26,571 nucleotides of DNA. It comes from an uncultured Prevotellaceae bacterium. GTDB lineage: Bacteria > Bacteroidota > Bacteroidia > Bacteroidales > Bacteroidaceae. The notes beneath the pieces are model-generated. The model did no database searches. It saw only the letters and a program-made list of their open reading frames with translations, and had not been told where the DNA came from. The DNA lies in contig CADCEQ010000045.1 in the NCBI GenBank assembly GCA_902800435.1, positions 1-26,571 of the forward strand, in the 5' to 3' direction. The position numbers and the translations under genes were made by a program. Below, one piece after another: positions 16,022-22,862 of the stretch (the stretch's first letter is position 1; the number at the start of each line of letters is the position of its first letter).

Positions 16022-18034
16022 ATGAACGACAACAAAGTTATGAACATGGCTGCCGACAACATCCGTATCCTGGCAGCTTCGATGGTTGAAAAGGCTAAGT
16101 CGGGACACCCCGGCGGCGCTATGGGTGGTGCTGACTTCATCAACACCCTGTACAGTGAATTCCTCGTCTACGACCCCGAGAATCCCGCATGGGAAGGTCG
16201 CGACCGCTTCTTCCTCGACCCCGGCCACATGGCTCCGATGCTCTATTCGCAGCTCGCCCTCATCGGGAAGTTCACGCTCGAGGACCTGAAGAACCTGCGC
16301 CAGTGGGGCTCGGTCACGCCCGGCCACCCCGAGCGCGAGATTGAGCGCGGCATTGAGAACACCTCTGGTCCCCTCGGCCAGGGCCACACCTTCGCCGTGG
16401 GTGCTGCCATCGCCGCCAAGTTCCTGAAGGCTCGTCTGGGCAATGTGATGAACCAGACCATCTACGCCTACATCTCTGACGGCGGCGTGCAGGAGGAGAT
16501 TTCGCAGGGTGCAGGCCGCATTGCCGGTAACCTGGGCCTCGACAACCTCATCATGTTCTACGATGCCAACGATATTCAGCTCTCGACCAAGACCGAGGTG
16601 GTGACCTGCGAGGACACCGCCAAGAAGTACGAGGCATGGGGCTGGTATGTGCAGAAGATTGACGGTAACGACGTCGACCAGATTCGCGAGGCCATCAAGA
16701 AGGCCCAGGCTGAGAAGGAGCGTCCGTCGCTCATCATCGGCCACTGCGTCATGGGCAAGGGTGCCCGCAAGGCCGACGGTTCGAGCTACGAGTCGAACTG
16801 CGCTACCCACGGTGCTCCCCTCGGTGGCGATGCCTACATTAACACGATGAAGAACCTGGGTGCCGATCCCGAGAACCCGTTCCAGATCTTCCCCGAGGTA
16901 CAGGAGCTCTACGCCAAGCGCGCCAAGGAGCTGCGCCAGATCTGCGACCAGCGCTATGCCGAGAAGGCTGAGTGGGCCAAGGGCCATCCCGTACAGGCCA
17001 AGCAGCTCGAGGAGTGGTTCAGCGGCAAGGCTCCCGTCATCGACTGGACGAAGGTCGAGCAGAAAGCCGGTGCTGCCACCCGCGGTGCATCGGCTACCGT
17101 GCTGAGCGCACTGGCTGAGCAGGTGCCCAACATGATCTGCGCCTCGGCCGACCTGTCGAACTCCGACAAGACCGACGGCTTCCTGAAGAAGACCCACGAC
17201 CTGGTTCGCGGCGACTTCAGCGGTGCCTTCTTCGAGGCTGGCGTGGCCGAGCTGACAATGGCCTGCTGCTGCATCGGTATGGCCCTGCACGGCGGCGTCA
17301 TCCCCGCCTGCGGCACGTTCTTCGTGTTCTCTGACTATATGAAGCCCGCCGTCCGCATGGCTGCCCTCATGGAGCTGCCCGTGAAGTTCATCTGGACCCA
17401 CGACGCATTCCGCGTTGGTGAGGACGGTCCTACCCACGAGCCCGTTGAGCAGGAGGCCCAGATCCGACTGATGGAGAAGCTGAAGAACCACCACGGCAAG
17501 AACTCGGTGCTCGTTGTTCGTCCCGCTGATGCCGAGGAGACCACCGTCTGCTGGCGCATGGCTATGGAGAACACCGACACGCCGACCGCCCTCATCTTCT
17601 CGCGTCAGAACATCGAGATGCTGCCCGAGGGCAACGACTACTCGCAGGCTACGAAGGGTGCCTACGTCGTTGCCGGTAGCGACGAGGACTACGACGTCAT
17701 CCTACTGGCCAGCGGTTCTGAGGTGTCTACCCTCGAGGCCGGTGCCAAGCTGCTTGCTGCCGACGGCATTAAGACGCGCGTCGTGAGCGTTCCCTCCGAG
17801 GGTCTGTTCCGCAGCCAGCCGAAGGAGTACCAGGAGAGCGTACTGCCCGCAGGCAAGAAGAAGTTCGGTCTGACCGCCGGTCTGCCTGTCACCCTCGAGG
17901 GTCTGGTAGGTGCCGACGGCTGCGTCTGGGGTCTGCAGAGCTTCGGTTTCTCGGCTCCTTACAAGGTGCTCGACGAGAAGCTCGGCTACACCGGCCAGAA
18001 CGTCTACGACCAGGTAAAGAAACTGCTGGCATAA
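16022..18034 (+). CDS. tkt: Transketolase
   Basis: This is a full-length 670-residue thiamine-diphosphate enzyme of the non-oxidative pentose phosphate pathway, moving two-carbon ketol units between sugar phosphates in the cytosol. Visible elements: SGHPGGAMG (27-35), DPGHMAP (66-72), GPLGQGHTFAVGAAIA (116-131), the cofactor-binding motif SDGGVQEE (152-159, a GDG-type motif), and the activating glutamate in FFEAGVAEL (Glu405). The pyrimidine-domain histidines and the C-terminal domain (YDVILLASGSEVS) are present. The start is the only ATG compatible with the promoter and family N-terminus. Many high-frequency codons suggest strong expression. It is followed by a clear terminator, and rpiB of the same pathway follows after a repeat-rich spacer. 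Confidence 0.97.
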   Translation: MNDNKVMNMAADNIRILAASMVEKAKSGHPGGAMGGADFINTLYSEFLVYDPENPAWEGRDRFFLDPGHMAPMLYSQLALIGKFTLEDLKNLRQWGSVTPGHPEREIERGIENTSGPLGQGHTFAVGAAIAAKFLKARLGNVMNQTIYAYISDGGVQEEISQGAGRIAGNLGLDNLIMFYDANDIQLSTKTEVVTCEDTAKKYEAWGWYVQKIDGNDVDQIREAIKKAQAEKERPSLIIGHCVMGKGARKADGSSYESNCATHGAPLGGDAYINTMKNLGADPENPFQIFPEVQELYAKRAKELRQICDQRYAEKAEWAKGHPVQAKQLEEWFSGKAPVIDWTKVEQKAGAATRGASATVLSALAEQVPNMICASADLSNSDKTDGFLKKTHDLVRGDFSGAFFEAGVAELTMACCCIGMALHGGVIPACGTFFVFSDYMKPAVRMAALMELPVKFIWTHDAFRVGEDGPTHEPVEQEAQIRLMEKLKNHHGKNSVLVVRPADAEETTVCWRMAMENTDTPTALIFSRQNIEMLPEGNDYSQATKGAYVVAGSDEDYDVILLASGSEVSTLEAGAKLLAADGIKTRVVSVPSEGLFRSQPKEYQESVLPAGKKKFGLTAGLPVTLEGLVGADGCVWGLQSFGFSAPYKVLDEKLGYTGQNVYDQVKKLLA

Positions 18035-18063
18035 ACGCCATCATCAAGAATCGATAAAGACAG

Positions 18064-18094
18064 CGCATCCTCCGTCTGGATGCGTTGTTTTTTT
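18064..18094 (+). terminator. Rho-independent terminator of tkt
   Basis: CGCATCC (18064-18070) pairs with GGATGCG (18078-18084) around a seven-base loop and is followed by TTGTTTTTTTT. It lies 30 bases after the tkt stop. Confidence 0.85.
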
Positions 18095-18273
18095 GCATCC
18101 ATACAAATACGTTCGCATCATTTTTAACTGTAACATACTTCTAAGGCAAGGACTTCTGAACCATAAATCCACACAAAATCAGACACGAAATCGCTTGTCA
18201 AAGAAAAGATTTGTGTGCGATTCGTGAAGATTTAAGGTTCTTCGAGCCCGACCCAATGGCTCATGCGCTTCTT

Positions 18274-18361
18274 CAGACCTCCCCTAACCTCCCCTGACTC
18301 AGGAGGGGAATTTCGTGCGGGGAATTCCTCCCCTGAGTCAGGGGAGGTTAGGAGGGGTCTG
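18274..18361. repeat. Imperfect palindromic repeat (CTCCCCTGACTCAGGAGGGG type)
   Basis: Two arms of about 40 bases face each other around a GTGCGG centre. The left arm begins CAGACCTCCCCTAACCTCCC and the right arm ends with GGAGGTTAGGAGGGGTCTG. Shorter related text occurs at 24600-24665, so this is a dispersed element, REP- or MITE-like. Confidence 0.75.
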
Positions 18362-18439
18362 AACAAGGTCAGGAAACGTCTGAACAATGGACGATTCGCT
18401 TCTTCAGAACTCCCCTACCCCATAGTACTCGCCATTCGT

Positions 18440-18591
18440 GGTCATTTGGTCATGGTCATTTTGGTCATTTTCGATTTCGGAAACGCGGTTATTTGCTCAC
18501 TATATATAAATATTATAATATTTATATTATAGTGCAGATTATGACATTATCTGTTTCCGATTTTGACAAATGACCAAATGACCAAATGACC
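18440..18591. repeat. 152-base near-palindrome with GGTCATT iterations and AT-rich centre
   Basis: The left arm (18440-18484) carries four GGTCATT copies and ends TTTCGGAAAC; the right arm (18553-18591) is its inverted counterpart, starting GTTTCCGATTTTGACAAATG with AAATGACC repeats. The centre (18498-18534) is a near-perfect AT palindrome with a perfect 22-base core at 18505-18526. Both arms end at equal distance from the centre (18515.5). It could be a miniature inverted-repeat element, an iteron-like site or a cruciform. Confidence 0.75.
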
Positions 18592-18712
18592 GCAGCACCA
18601 TCATTAACCCGGCCACCTGGCACGACTACCCGGGTATGTTAGCCTGACTAAGTTGGCAAGTGGGGAAAATGAGCGACGGACGAAACAATCTGCCAAAAAA
18701 AGGGAGGAAAAA

Positions 18713-18744
18713 TTTGTTTATTCGTCAGGTTTGCAGTACCTTTG
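18713..18744 (+). promoter_or_regulatory. Promoter for rpiB
   Basis: TTTG at 18713-18716, a 20-base spacer and TACCTTTG at 18737-18744 form a full match to the Bacteroidetes housekeeping promoter. The start codon is 36 bases downstream, after an A-rich leader. Confidence 0.85.
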
Positions 18745-18779
18745 CACAATAAAAACTAAAACTAATTAACTTGTAAAAA

Positions 18780-19220
18780 ATGCTGGAAGTAAAGACAGTT
18801 GGCATTGCCAGCGACCACGCCGGCTTTGCATTGAAGCAATTCGTGAAAAAGTATCTGGAGGAGAAGGGATACGAGTACAAGGACTATGGCACCTACAGCG
18901 AGGACTCATGCGACTACTCGGACTTCGGCCATGCGCTGGCCCGCGGCATTGAGCAGGAGGAGGTCTATCCGGGCATCGCCATTTGCGGCTCGGGCGAGGG
19001 CATCAACATGACGCTGAACAAGCACCAGTCGATACGTGCTGGCCTGTGCAGGATTCCCGAGATTGCCCACCTCATCCGTCAGCACAACAACGCCAACGTG
19101 CTGGTGATGCCCGGACGCTTCATCGACGAGGAGATGGCGCGCAAGATTATGGACGAATATTTCGCCACCGATTTTGAGGGCGGACGCCACCAGCGGCGCA
19201 TCGATAAAATACCGGTTTAG
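18780..19220 (+). CDS. rpiB: Ribose-5-phosphate isomerase B
   Basis: This 146-residue enzyme interconverts ribose-5-phosphate and ribulose-5-phosphate, a RpiB/LacAB-family fold. Motifs: GIASDHAGF (8-16), the active-site cysteine in AICGSGEGINMTLNK (Cys69), and the phosphate and substrate region RIPEIAHLIRQHNNANVLVMPGR (91-113) with His102. GSGEG replaces the common GTGIG loop, a known type of variation in the family. It follows transketolase on the same strand with its own promoter, giving a small pentose phosphate cluster. Alternative sugar-phosphate isomerase activities (for example allose-6-phosphate) are possible in this family, but the neighbourhood favours ribose-5-phosphate. Confidence 0.93.
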   Translation: MLEVKTVGIASDHAGFALKQFVKKYLEEKGYEYKDYGTYSEDSCDYSDFGHALARGIEQEEVYPGIAICGSGEGINMTLNKHQSIRAGLCRIPEIAHLIRQHNNANVLVMPGRFIDEEMARKIMDEYFATDFEGGRHQRRIDKIPV

Positions 19221-19302
19221 GCAGTTTCGCGCGCCCGTACCTTATTTATTTAATGCCGGGAGACAGAAAAATGCACTATTTTGAAAAAAAGTCGCAAGAA
19301 AA

Positions 19303-19334
19303 TTTCCATATCTCACTGAAAAACAGTATCTTTG
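19303..19334 (+). promoter_or_regulatory. Promoter for the HU-family gene
   Basis: TATCTTTG at 19327-19334 is a TAnnTTTG -7 element, with TTTC at 19303-19306 as an imperfect -33 element exactly 20 bases upstream. The start codon is at 19393, giving a leader of about 50 bases. Confidence 0.7.
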
Positions 19335-19392
19335 CACTCCCAAATTGAAAGTAAACACAATTAATGTAATAAAAAATATAATTTTTAAGGAA

Positions 19393-19668
19393 ATGACTAA
19401 GGCTGACATCATCAACAAAATCTCGGATGAGACGGGCATCGCCAAGAAGGACGTGGCCGCTACCGTAGAGGCATTTATGGAGGAAATCAGAGTAAGCTTG
19501 GCTTCTAATAAGGAGAATGTGTACCTGCGTGGTTTCGGCAGCTTCATCGTGAAGCACCGTGCCCAGAAGACGGCCCGCAACATATCGAAGAACACGACGC
19601 TGGTCATCGACGCTCACGACTTCCCCGCATTCAAGCCCGCCAAGAGCTTTATCTCGAAAATGAAGTAA
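19393..19668 (+). CDS. HU/IHF-family DNA-binding protein
   Basis: The start is MTKADIINKIS at 19393, with AAGGA just before it; the frame continues upstream to 19345 but without family similarity. At 91 residues it has the normal HU length. The helical N-terminal dimerisation half (ADIINKISDETGIAKKDVAATVEAF) is followed by the GFGSFIVKHRAQKTARN beta-arm region and the closing PAFKPAKSF. HU bends and compacts DNA. The tip of the arm reads ARNISKN where many HU proteins have RNP; the DNA-intercalating proline is thus replaced by isoleucine, which I believe is common in Bacteroidetes HU homologues. It heads a group with a tiny basic protein and RNase G. Confidence 0.93.
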   Translation: MTKADIINKISDETGIAKKDVAATVEAFMEEIRVSLASNKENVYLRGFGSFIVKHRAQKTARNISKNTTLVIDAHDFPAFKPAKSFISKMK

Positions 19669-19704
19669 TACAACAATCAGAATAATAATAAACATTAAAG
19701 AACT

Positions 19705-19794
19705 ATGCCAAACGGAAAAAAGAAGAAGGGCCACAAGATGGCTACTCACAAGCGCAAGAAGAGACTGCGCAAGAACCGTCATAAGAGCAAGTAA
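19705..19794 (+). CDS. 29-residue basic protein, AURKAIP1/COX24-domain (small ribosomal subunit bS22-like)
   Basis: This small ORF starts at the ATG at 19705, 36 bases after the HU stop, and ends TAA at 19792-19794. The product begins MPNGKKKKGHKMATHKRKKR, more than half lysine, arginine and histidine. The HKMATHKRKKRLRKNRHK core matches the AURKAIP1/COX24 (DUF1713) motif found in tiny bacterial ribosomal proteins and mitochondrial mS38. The ribosomal role is inferred from that motif. Its place between HU and RNase G genes is, to my knowledge, conserved in Bacteroidetes, which supports it as real despite its length. Confidence 0.8.
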   Translation: MPNGKKKKGHKMATHKRKKRLRKNRHKSK

Positions 19795-19818
19795 GCTCTG
19801 ACAGGCGAACAAGAAATG

Positions 19819-19864
19819 AAGGGAGTGTGGCTGCGTAAAACCATAAAGCGCGCCACACCCCTTT
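19819..19864 (+). promoter_or_regulatory. Strong hairpin in the leader of RNase G
   Basis: AAGGGAGTGTGGCTGCG (19819-19835) pairs with CGCGCCACACCCCTTTT (19849-19865) apart from one A-C mismatch and one bulged T. It lies between the 29-codon gene and the RNase G start at 19907. It could be a terminator/attenuator for the HU transcript or an RNase-sensitive control element of rng. Confidence 0.6.
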
Positions 19865-19906
19865 TCGTAACAACAAACCACACCCCAAGCAAAACAAATC
19901 CTAAGA

Positions 19907-21484
19907 ATGACAAGCGAAGTTATCATCGATGTGCAACCGAAGGAGATTTCCATCGCTCTGCTCGAGGACAAACAGCTGGTGGAATACCAGAACGAGCGTC
20001 GCGAGGTTTCATTCTCGGTGGGCAACATCTACGTGGCAAAGGTAAGGAAACTGATGCCCGGACTGAACGCCTGCTTCGTCGACGTAGGGTACGAGAAGGA
20101 CGCCTTCCTTCACTATCTTGACTTGGGCACTCAATTCAGCTCTTACGAGAAATACCTGAAACAGGTACAGAGCGACAGAAAGCGACTTTATCCCATCCAG
20201 AAAGCCACGCGGCAGCCGGAGCTGCCGAAGGACGGTAGCGTGCAGAACACGCTGCAGGTAGGCCAGGAGGTGATGGTGCAGGTTGTCAAGGAACCCATCT
20301 CCACCAAAGGCCCGCGACTGACGTGCGAACTGAGCTTCGCCGGCCGTTACATCGTGCTCATACCCTTTGGCGATAAAGTCAACGTATCTTCTAAAATCAA
20401 ACGAGGCGAGGAACGCAGCCGGCTGAAGCAGCTCATACAGAGCATCAAGCCCAAGAACTTCGGCGTCATCGTGCGCACGGTGGCCGAGGGCAAGCGCGCC
20501 GCCGAGCTGGACCAGGAGATGAAAATCCTGCTCAAACGCTGGGAAGAGGCCATCACGAAGGTGCAGAAGACCCAGCAGCGCCCGCAACTGGTGTTTGAGG
20601 AGGAGAGCCGTGCCGTAGCATTGCTGCGCGACTTGTTCAATCCTACTTACGACGCTATCTGCATCAACGACGAGACCATCTACAACCAGGTGAGAGACTA
20701 CGTCGGACTGATAGCCCCCGAGAAGCAGGACATCGTGAAGCGCTACACGGGCACCGTCCCCATCTTCGACAACTACGGCGTCACCAAGCAGCTGAAGTCA
20801 GGATTCGGCAAGACCGTCAACTACAAGCACGGGGCCTATCTCATCATCGAGCACACAGAGGCCATGCACGTCGTCGACGTCAACAGCGGAACTCGCGTCA
20901 AGAAAGAAAACGGTCAGGAAGCCAATGCGCTGGAGACCAACTTAGGGGCTGCCGACGAGCTGGCACGCCAGTTGCGACTACGAGACATGGGAGGAATCAT
21001 CGTGGTCGACTTCGTGGACATGAATCTCGCCGAAGACCGCCAGTTGCTCTACGAGCGCATGTGCAAGAACATGCAGAAAGACCGTGCCCGCCACAACATC
21101 CTGCCGCTGTCGAAGTTCGGCCTGATGCAGATTACGCGTCAGCGCGTCCGACCGGCCATGGATGTCAACGTAGAAGAAGACTGTCCCACCTGTTTCGGCA
21201 CCGGAAAGATCAAGTCGTCGATTCTTTTCACCGACCAGTTAGAGAGCAAGATTGACCGCCTCGTCAACAAGATAGGCATCAGGAAGTTCTACCTGCACGT
21301 TCATCCCTACGTGGCAGCCTACATCAATCAGGGAATGGTATCGCTGAAGCTGCGCTGGCAGATGAAGTACGGCTTAGGAGTACGCATCGTCCCCTCACAG
21401 AAACTGGCTTTCCTGCAGTACGAATTCTACGACTCGAAACACCAGTTCATCGACATGAAAGAGGAGATTGAAACCAAAAAGTAA
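19907..21484 (+). CDS. rng: Ribonuclease G/E family endoribonuclease
   Basis: This 525-residue protein has RNase G layout with an N-terminal S1-like RNA-binding domain (about 36-140, VGNIYVAKVRKLMPGLNACFVDVG) and the DNase I-like catalytic domain. Catalytic aspartates correspond to Asp324 in VVDVNSGTR and Asp368 in GGIIVVDFVDM. The zinc-link CPTC is at 426-429 (EDCPTCFGTGKI), needed for dimerisation. The family cuts AU-rich single-stranded RNA and works in rRNA 5'-end maturation and mRNA decay. It lacks the long disordered C-terminal scaffold of enterobacterial RNase E. The start ATG at 19907 fits the family. It is the last gene of the HU/bS22-like/rng group and is closed by a terminator. Confidence 0.95.
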   Translation: MTSEVIIDVQPKEISIALLEDKQLVEYQNERREVSFSVGNIYVAKVRKLMPGLNACFVDVGYEKDAFLHYLDLGTQFSSYEKYLKQVQSDRKRLYPIQKATRQPELPKDGSVQNTLQVGQEVMVQVVKEPISTKGPRLTCELSFAGRYIVLIPFGDKVNVSSKIKRGEERSRLKQLIQSIKPKNFGVIVRTVAEGKRAAELDQEMKILLKRWEEAITKVQKTQQRPQLVFEEESRAVALLRDLFNPTYDAICINDETIYNQVRDYVGLIAPEKQDIVKRYTGTVPIFDNYGVTKQLKSGFGKTVNYKHGAYLIIEHTEAMHVVDVNSGTRVKKENGQEANALETNLGAADELARQLRLRDMGGIIVVDFVDMNLAEDRQLLYERMCKNMQKDRARHNILPLSKFGLMQITRQRVRPAMDVNVEEDCPTCFGTGKIKSSILFTDQLESKIDRLVNKIGIRKFYLHVHPYVAAYINQGMVSLKLRWQMKYGLGVRIVPSQKLAFLQYEFYDSKHQFIDMKEEIETKK

Positions 21485-21515
21485 AGGGAACCCGCAAGAG
21501 TTCCCTTTTTCTATT
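21484..21515 (+). terminator. Rho-independent terminator of rng
   Basis: AAGGGAAC (21484-21491) pairs with GTTCCCTT (21500-21507) around an eight-base loop, followed by TTTCTATTTC. It ends at the stop of the convergent AlaX-like gene. Confidence 0.85.
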
Positions 21516-21995
21516 TCACACGATTTTGAAGCGCACGCGGAATGAGCGCTCGTGCTCGTCCCAGTTGGTGCCCAGCATCTCGAAGCGCCCTATCTGGCCC
21601 GTCGAGCGGACGTGCTTGCCGATGCAGGGGCAGACGTCGTAGTCGCCGATGCGCACCAGCCGGATGGTGTCGGAGGCATCGTCGGGCAGCCGCTCGGTCG
21701 AGACGTCGTCGGGCAGTTCGTCGCGACTGACAAACTCGAAGGTGACGGGCAGGTCGGCCTCAATCAGTTCGTTCATCCTGCGCTCAATCTCCTTCTCCTC
21801 CTGCCGCGTAGGCTTATGGTCGAGGTGGAAGCTCATCTTGCTCTTCTTCCGCTCGACGTGGGCATTGTACGAGCGTCCGCAGCCGAAGAGCTGAATCATC
21901 GTGCGGTTCAGCAGATGCTCAGCCGTGTGGGCAGGCGGGAAAGACACATCGCGCTCTTCAAGCATCTCGTAGTCGTTGTTCTGTTTAGAAGCCAT
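21516..21995 (-). CDS. AlaX-like trans-editing protein (threonyl/alanyl-tRNA synthetase second additional domain)
   Basis: This 159-residue single-domain protein has the two zinc-site motifs of the AlaRS/ThrRS editing domain: HTAEH at 23-27 and a cysteine-histidine pair in CPCIGKHVRSTGQIG (Cys124 and His128). Free-standing AlaX proteins hydrolyse mischarged tRNA(Ala), usually Ser-tRNA(Ala) or Gly-tRNA(Ala). In AlaRS the second motif reads CGGTH; here it is CIGKH, a modest change. The middle part (ERKKSKMSFHLDH, EIERRMNELI) resembles the family helix and strand pattern. No synthetase part is present. It is convergent with rng and divergent from the WecG-type gene. The substrate amino acid is not determinable. 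Confidence 0.85.
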   Translation of the reverse strand: MASKQNNDYEMLEERDVSFPPAHTAEHLLNRTMIQLFGCGRSYNAHVERKKSKMSFHLDHKPTRQEEKEIERRMNELIEADLPVTFEFVSRDELPDDVSTERLPDDASDTIRLVRIGDYDVCPCIGKHVRSTGQIGRFEMLGTNWDEHERSFRVRFKIV

Positions 21996-22026
21996 TTCGA
22001 AAACGGTATTTAGCCTTTACGGGCTG

Positions 22027-22034
22027 CAAAGATA
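22027..22034 (-). promoter_or_regulatory. Promoter -7 element (TATCTTTG) for the AlaX-like gene
   Basis: The minus strand reads TATCTTTG, 31 bases before the start codon. The -33 zone falls in a GTGAAAA tandem tract and offers only TTTC. Confidence 0.65.
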
Positions 22035-22043
22035 CAAAAAAAA

Positions 22044-22080
22044 AGTGAAAAGTGAAAAGTGAAAGGTGAAAAGTGGAAAA
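22044..22080. repeat. GTGAAAA-type tandem repeat between divergent genes
   Basis: About five imperfect copies of GTGAAAA(G) lie between the divergent AlaX-like and WecG-like promoters. The same motif appears inside the nucleotidyltransferase gene at 8189-8221. Confidence 0.75.
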
Positions 22081-22087
22081 AAATACG

Positions 22088-22095
22088 TAACTTTG
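22088..22095 (+). promoter_or_regulatory. Promoter -7 element (TAACTTTG) for the WecG-like gene
   Basis: TAACTTTG matches TAnnTTTG and sits 29 bases before the start at 22125. No TTTG is found at the expected -33 distance. Confidence 0.6.
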
Positions 22096-22124
22096 CGCTT
22101 GTTTTGAAACATGACAGAAACAAT

Positions 22125-22862
22125 ATGTTAAAACTTTCCGAATTACAGCTGGTCAGTTCTCGCAAGGCGCTCAACGACATTCCTGAAGGGAAGGTGCTCA
22201 TCAATACCATCAACGCCCACTCTTACAACGTGGCCCAGAAGGACGACCTCTTTGCACAGGCGCTTGCCGGCGGCGACTATCTTATTCCCGACGGGGCCTC
22301 GGTCGTCAAGGCCTGCCGCTGGCTGAAAGGCAAGTCGCAGCCCGCGGAGCGCATTGCCGGCTGGGACCTGTTTGAATTCGAAATGCGACGCTTGCAAACG
22401 AAGGCTGCCAACAATGGCCGCCAGCTTCGTGTCATGTTCATGGGCTCATCCGAGCGCGTGCTGCAGCTCATCCGCGAGCGAGCTGCCAAGGACTATCCGC
22501 AGCTCGACGTCGTCACCTACTCCCCACCCTACAAGCCCGAGTTCAGCGCCGACGACAATGCCGCCATCATCAGCGCCATCAACGCCGCCAACCCCGACCT
22601 GCTCTGGATAGGCATGACCGCTCCGAAGCAGGAGAAGTGGACCTACCGGCATTGGCCGCAGCTCAACATCCATTGCCACGTGGGCACCATCGGCGCCGTC
22701 TTCGACTTCTACGCAGGCACCGCCCAGCGCGCACCCCTCTGGTGGCAGCGCCACTCGCTGGAGTGGCTCTACCGCCTGATGAAGGAGCCCCGCCGCATGT
22801 GGCGCCGCTACGTCGTGGGCAATCCGCTGTTCCTGTGGAACGTCCTCTCAGAGAAGTTTTAG
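22125..22862 (+). CDS. WecG/TagA/CpsF-family glycosyltransferase (GT26)
   Basis: From the ATG at 22125 the protein has 245 residues; the longer frame from 22059 would cross the promoter element. Family motifs in order: VLINTINAHSYNVA near the start, the aspartate loop YLIPDGASVV with Asp56, ERIAGWDLF (75-83), LLWIGMTAPKQEKW, and near the C-terminus GTIGAVFDFYAGTAQRAP followed by LEWLYRLMKEPRRMWRRY. GT26 enzymes add ManNAcA, ManNAc or another hexose to a lipid-linked acceptor at the cytosolic face of the membrane, for surface polysaccharide or teichoic-acid-like chains. The C-terminal basic and aromatic tail is the usual membrane-contact appendage. No other polysaccharide cluster genes flank it, so it is an orphan. 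Donor and acceptor are unknown. Confidence 0.92.
   Translation: MLKLSELQLVSSRKALNDIPEGKVLINTINAHSYNVAQKDDLFAQALAGGDYLIPDGASVVKACRWLKGKSQPAERIAGWDLFEFEMRRLQTKAANNGRQLRVMFMGSSERVLQLIRERAAKDYPQLDVVTYSPPYKPEFSADDNAAIISAINAANPDLLWIGMTAPKQEKWTYRHWPQLNIHCHVGTIGAVFDFYAGTAQRAPLWWQRHSLEWLYRLMKEPRRMWRRYVVGNPLFLWNVLSEKF

Larger units (their letters stand above)
18095..18712. other. Repeat-filled gene-free spacer between tkt terminator and rpiB promoter
   Basis: No credible gene is seen. The stretch holds, in order: a weak hairpin with CACGAAATCGC (18184-18194) and GCGATTCGTG (18217-18226); an 88-base palindromic repeat (18274-18361); a direct repeat of the CGCTTCTTCAGA-CTCCCCTA phrase near 18267 and 18398; and a 152-base near-palindrome with GGTCATT iterations (18440-18591). 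From 18592 to 18712 only a small CCCGG/CCGGG inverted repeat is visible. An 89-codon frame at 18263-18532 is made of the repeats and is not considered real. Confidence 0.75.

Noticed and set aside
16013..17494. 493-codon open frame on the minus strand across transketolase
   Set aside because: It is the antisense shadow of a high-GC, strongly codon-biased tkt gene; composition is Leu/Val/Gly/His-rich without motifs, and tkt is unambiguous.
18263..18532. 89-codon open frame in the tkt-rpiB spacer
   Set aside because: It is composed of the palindromic repeat and the GGTCATT arm, has no ribosome site or family match, and its end is the AT palindrome.
18440..18591. CRISPR array
   Set aside because: The GGTCATT copies are adjacent or only a few bases apart and arranged in inverted arms; there are no spacers of uniform length and no cas genes.
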